From Bacteroidetes bacterium SW_11_45_7 (GTDB lineage: Bacteria; Bacteroidota; Bacteroidia; Chitinophagales; SW-11-45-7), in the NCBI GenBank assembly GCA_003022985.1, contig PXTV01000188.1:1-9566 (forward strand): 9,566 nt of DNA, read 5' to 3'. The notes beneath the pieces were generated by a model. The model was not told the DNA's origin and did no database searches. It saw only the letters and a list, made by a program, of their open reading frames with translations. Each line of letters opens with the position of its first letter. The stretch's first letter is position 1. Positions 7,828 to 9,566 of this stretch are shown here, piece by piece. A program made the translations under genes and the position numbers.

Positions 7828-7965
7828 ATGCATAGTTTCTTTGGGCCTTATATCATTTTTGTCATTGCATTCCTTCTTTTTCGAGTCGATTACCCCTCAA
7901 CAGTACAAGGTACCAACTATCTTCTCACCATTATGTCAAGCTCATCTTCCTTAAGCTGGCTTTAG
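7828..7965 (+). CDS. Possible small ORF, 45 aa, hydrophobic N-terminus (doubtful)
   Basis: The ATG at 7828 opens MHSFFGPYIIFVIAFLLFRV and the frame stops at 7963-7965. The first 20 residues could form one membrane helix; the rest is Ser- and Thr-rich with no recognisable motif. It lies between the terminator and the histidine kinase start. I see no Shine-Dalgarno and no family match, so it may be a chance frame in the leader of the kinase operon. The rest of the 7790-8017 spacer holds only an inverted repeat just before the kinase gene. Confidence 0.15.
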   Translation: MHSFFGPYIIFVIAFLLFRVDYPSTVQGTNYLLTIMSSSSSLSWL

Positions 7966-7978
7966 CATTTCTCCGAAC

Positions 7979-8011
7979 TTCGTTGCCAAAATCCTAACTT
8001 TCAGCAACGAA
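7979..8011 (+). repeat. 8-bp inverted repeat just upstream of the histidine kinase start
   Basis: TTCGTTGC (7979-7986) and GCAACGAA (8004-8011) are perfect inverted copies 17 bases apart, ending 6 bases before the kinase ATG. They could form a leader hairpin near the ribosome-binding site or an operator. No T-run follows, so it is not a terminator. Function is unknown. Confidence 0.35.
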
Positions 8012-8017
8012 AGGGTC

Positions 8018-9132
8018 ATGGCGCAATCAAGCATCTACAAAAGGTCATCTCAGTGGAAGCTCTATCTACTGCTCTTAGCGTTGGTGATCGTTGCCGCCTC
8101 TCTCTTCTATACCAATATCCTGGCCCAGCGCATTAGCAAGGAAGAGCGGAAAAATGTGGAGCTATGGGCTAACGCCTATCAACAACTCAACCAGGCCAGT
8201 GATACGGCTGACGTCAGCTTTCTCTTCGAGGTTATTACCAACAATGAAACAGTGCCGGTGATTCTGACAGACGGCAAGGAGAATATTCTCGCATGGCGCA
8301 ACCTCGATTCCACGCGTGCTGCGAACAACCCCGACTACTTAGAGCAACAGCTCAAGGAAATGAAAGCGTTGCGCGATCCTATTAAGATCGATGTATCGGA
8401 AGAACAAGAAAATCACATCTACTACAAGGAATCCTACCTTCTTACGCAACTACGCTACTATCCCTACATACAGCTGGCCATCATTGGGCTTTTTGTCTTG
8501 CTGGGCTTCCTTGTTTTCAATACAACCAGACGCGCTGAGCAGAACAAGATATGGGTGGGAATGGCTAAAGAAACAGCTCACCAATTGGGAACACCTATTT
8601 CCTCTCTCTCGTCATGGGTGGATTACCTCAAGGAAACGGAGGCCTCAACGATAGAGCGGCAAGAGGTGCTGGACGAAATTGAAAAGGATGTCAACCGGCT
8701 TGAACTAACAGCCGACCGGTTCGCCAAAATCGGTTCACCGCCAGAGTTGGAAAAGATCGACTTGTTACCTTCTATCAAACGGGCCATGCAATATACAAGA
8801 AGGCGTGCCTCGGATAAAGTGACCATCGAGCTTAATTCTTCTCAGGAATCACTGTACGCTTTGGCAAGCCCCTCCCTCCTCGAATGGGTGCTGGAAAATC
8901 TTTTGAAGTAATGATCGATGTCAAAGACTCCGGTCATGGCATTCCCGGTGCCCAACAGAAAACGATCTTCCAGCCGGGCTACAGCACCAAAAAACGCGGG
9001 TGGGGACTCGGCTTGTCACTTACCAAGCGCATCGTGGAGCAATATCACAACGGCAGCATATTCGTGAAAGAATCGGCACCGCATCAAGGGACAACATTCC
9101 GTGTCGAGCTATCAAAAGAAGATAAGAAGTAA
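8018..9132 (+). pseudogene. Membrane sensor histidine kinase disrupted by deletion and frameshift at the N-box
   Basis: The first frame (8018-8911, 297 codons) encodes a membrane helix at about 14-34, an extracytoplasmic sensor region of about 110 residues with a PAS-like stretch (VPVILTDGKENILAWRN), a second helix at about 150-168, and the H-box KETAHQLGTPISSLSSW with phosphoacceptor H188. It then enters the ATPase domain and stops at WVLENLLK, where the N-box should continue with the metal-binding Asn. The next frame resumes at about 8902 with FEVMIDVKDSGHGIP (G1/D-box), FQPGYSTKKRG (F-box) and GWGLGLSLTKRIVE (G2-box), ending at 9132. Compared with the usual fold, roughly 15-20 residues including the N-box core are missing, so a one-base change cannot repair it. 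As written, the kinase should not bind ATP properly. The receptor gene follows with a 1-base overlap. Confidence 0.85.
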
Positions 9133-9566
9133 TGAAAAGACCAGCTCAGATAGCGGCAGCAAACTATCAAGCAGTGCTTCTTTTCTGCTTTGCTTTTCTG
9201 TTGTTCCTGGCATCATCATGGTGCGCGCAAGCACAGCAGATCAAGGTTGTCAATCATGCTTCTATGAAACCGGTACCGAATGTGGCTATCTTCAATAATG
9301 AACGCGGTTTCTCAACGCTTACCGACAAAAAAGGAAAAGCAACCATTAACGGCCTGGCGAAGCAGGACACGCTGTTCTTTCAACATCCTTCTTATTACCA
9401 AGAACAGTTGACTGTGGGGGAAATTGCCAAAGCTGATAACAAGGTCTACCTGATTGAGCAAACGGTTTATCTGGATGATTTTGTGGTGGCAGTCAACAAA
9501 ACAAAAGAAGCAAGACGACAGGTCGCCAACCGCGTGGAAATCATCGAACCAAAGGACGTAGAATTC
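9132..9566 (+). CDS. TonB-dependent outer-membrane receptor, N-terminal part (3' end outside window)
   Basis: Outer-membrane active transporter driven by TonB; the substrate cannot be inferred from this fragment. The 145 codons run to the window edge. The ATG overlaps the kinase stop (TAATG), showing translational coupling. Residues 1-35 are a signal peptide (basic start MKRPAQIAAANYQ, a hydrophobic core LLFCFAFLLFLA, and likely cleavage after AQA). Residues about 36-110 match a carboxypeptidase-regulatory-like beta-sandwich (IKVVNHASMKPVPNVAIFNN, FSTLTDKKGKATI, then VYLIEQTVYLDDFVV), which in Bacteroidota precedes the plug. The last residues, RVEIIEPKDVEF, look like the start of the plug domain. 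The barrel is not in the window. Confidence 0.85.
   Translation, partial: MKRPAQIAAANYQAVLLFCFAFLLFLASSWCAQAQQIKVVNHASMKPVPNVAIFNNERGFSTLTDKKGKATINGLAKQDTLFFQHPSYYQEQLTVGEIAKADNKVYLIEQTVYLDDFVVAVNKTKEARRQVANRVEIIEPKDVEF

Noticed and set aside
8884..9132. The 82-codon frame as an independent small ATPase-like protein
   Set aside because: It holds only the C-terminal half of a histidine kinase ATP-binding domain and its first residues are the out-of-frame N-box, so it is the detached end of the kinase gene.

Overview
The window reads as a chromosomal segment from a member of the Bacteroidota, most likely order Cytophagales. The reasons are a Bacteroidota-style LptE lipoprotein (C-G-F-Y-S-F-T-G-A-S after the lipobox), a SecG with a long glycine-rich tail, mostly weak or absent Shine-Dalgarno sequences, a TonB-dependent receptor with an N-terminal carboxypeptidase-regulatory-like domain, and the gene order miaB - sigma-54 activator - lptE - TPR protein - secG - groS - groL, which I recall as typical of this group. 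No species can be named from the sequence alone.

Minus strand, positions 1-1178: groL (5' part only, running off the left edge) and groS form the usual groS-groL operon. The 381-base divergent region 1179-1559 holds a good sigma-54-type -24/-12 element in front of groS and no CIRCE operator. Plus strand, 1560-2273: a conserved-looking soluble protein of unknown function, convergent with the next operon.

Minus strand, 2353-7146: a long probable operon reading miaB (tRNA methylthiolation), a REC-less sigma-54-dependent AAA+ regulator, lptE (LPS transport, TTG start), a low-complexity protein with a C-terminal TPR-like segment, and secG (protein export). It ends in a rho-independent terminator at 2283-2312. 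The last four genes are spaced by 2-30 bases.

Plus strand, 7362-9566: a small membrane protein whose 3' end looks frameshifted, a strong terminator, a spacer with a possible 45-aa ORF, a membrane sensor histidine kinase broken by an apparent deletion plus frameshift at its N-box, and the start of a TonB-dependent receptor overlapping the kinase stop by one base. The last two genes look co-transcribed.

Functionally this is mostly a housekeeping and envelope-biogenesis region (protein folding, secretion, LPS transport, tRNA modification). I do not see a convincing undescribed system such as a defence island, CRISPR array, mobile element or RNA element. The most interesting points are the possible sigma-54 control of groSL next to a sigma-54 activator gene, and two disrupted reading frames side by side at the right end.
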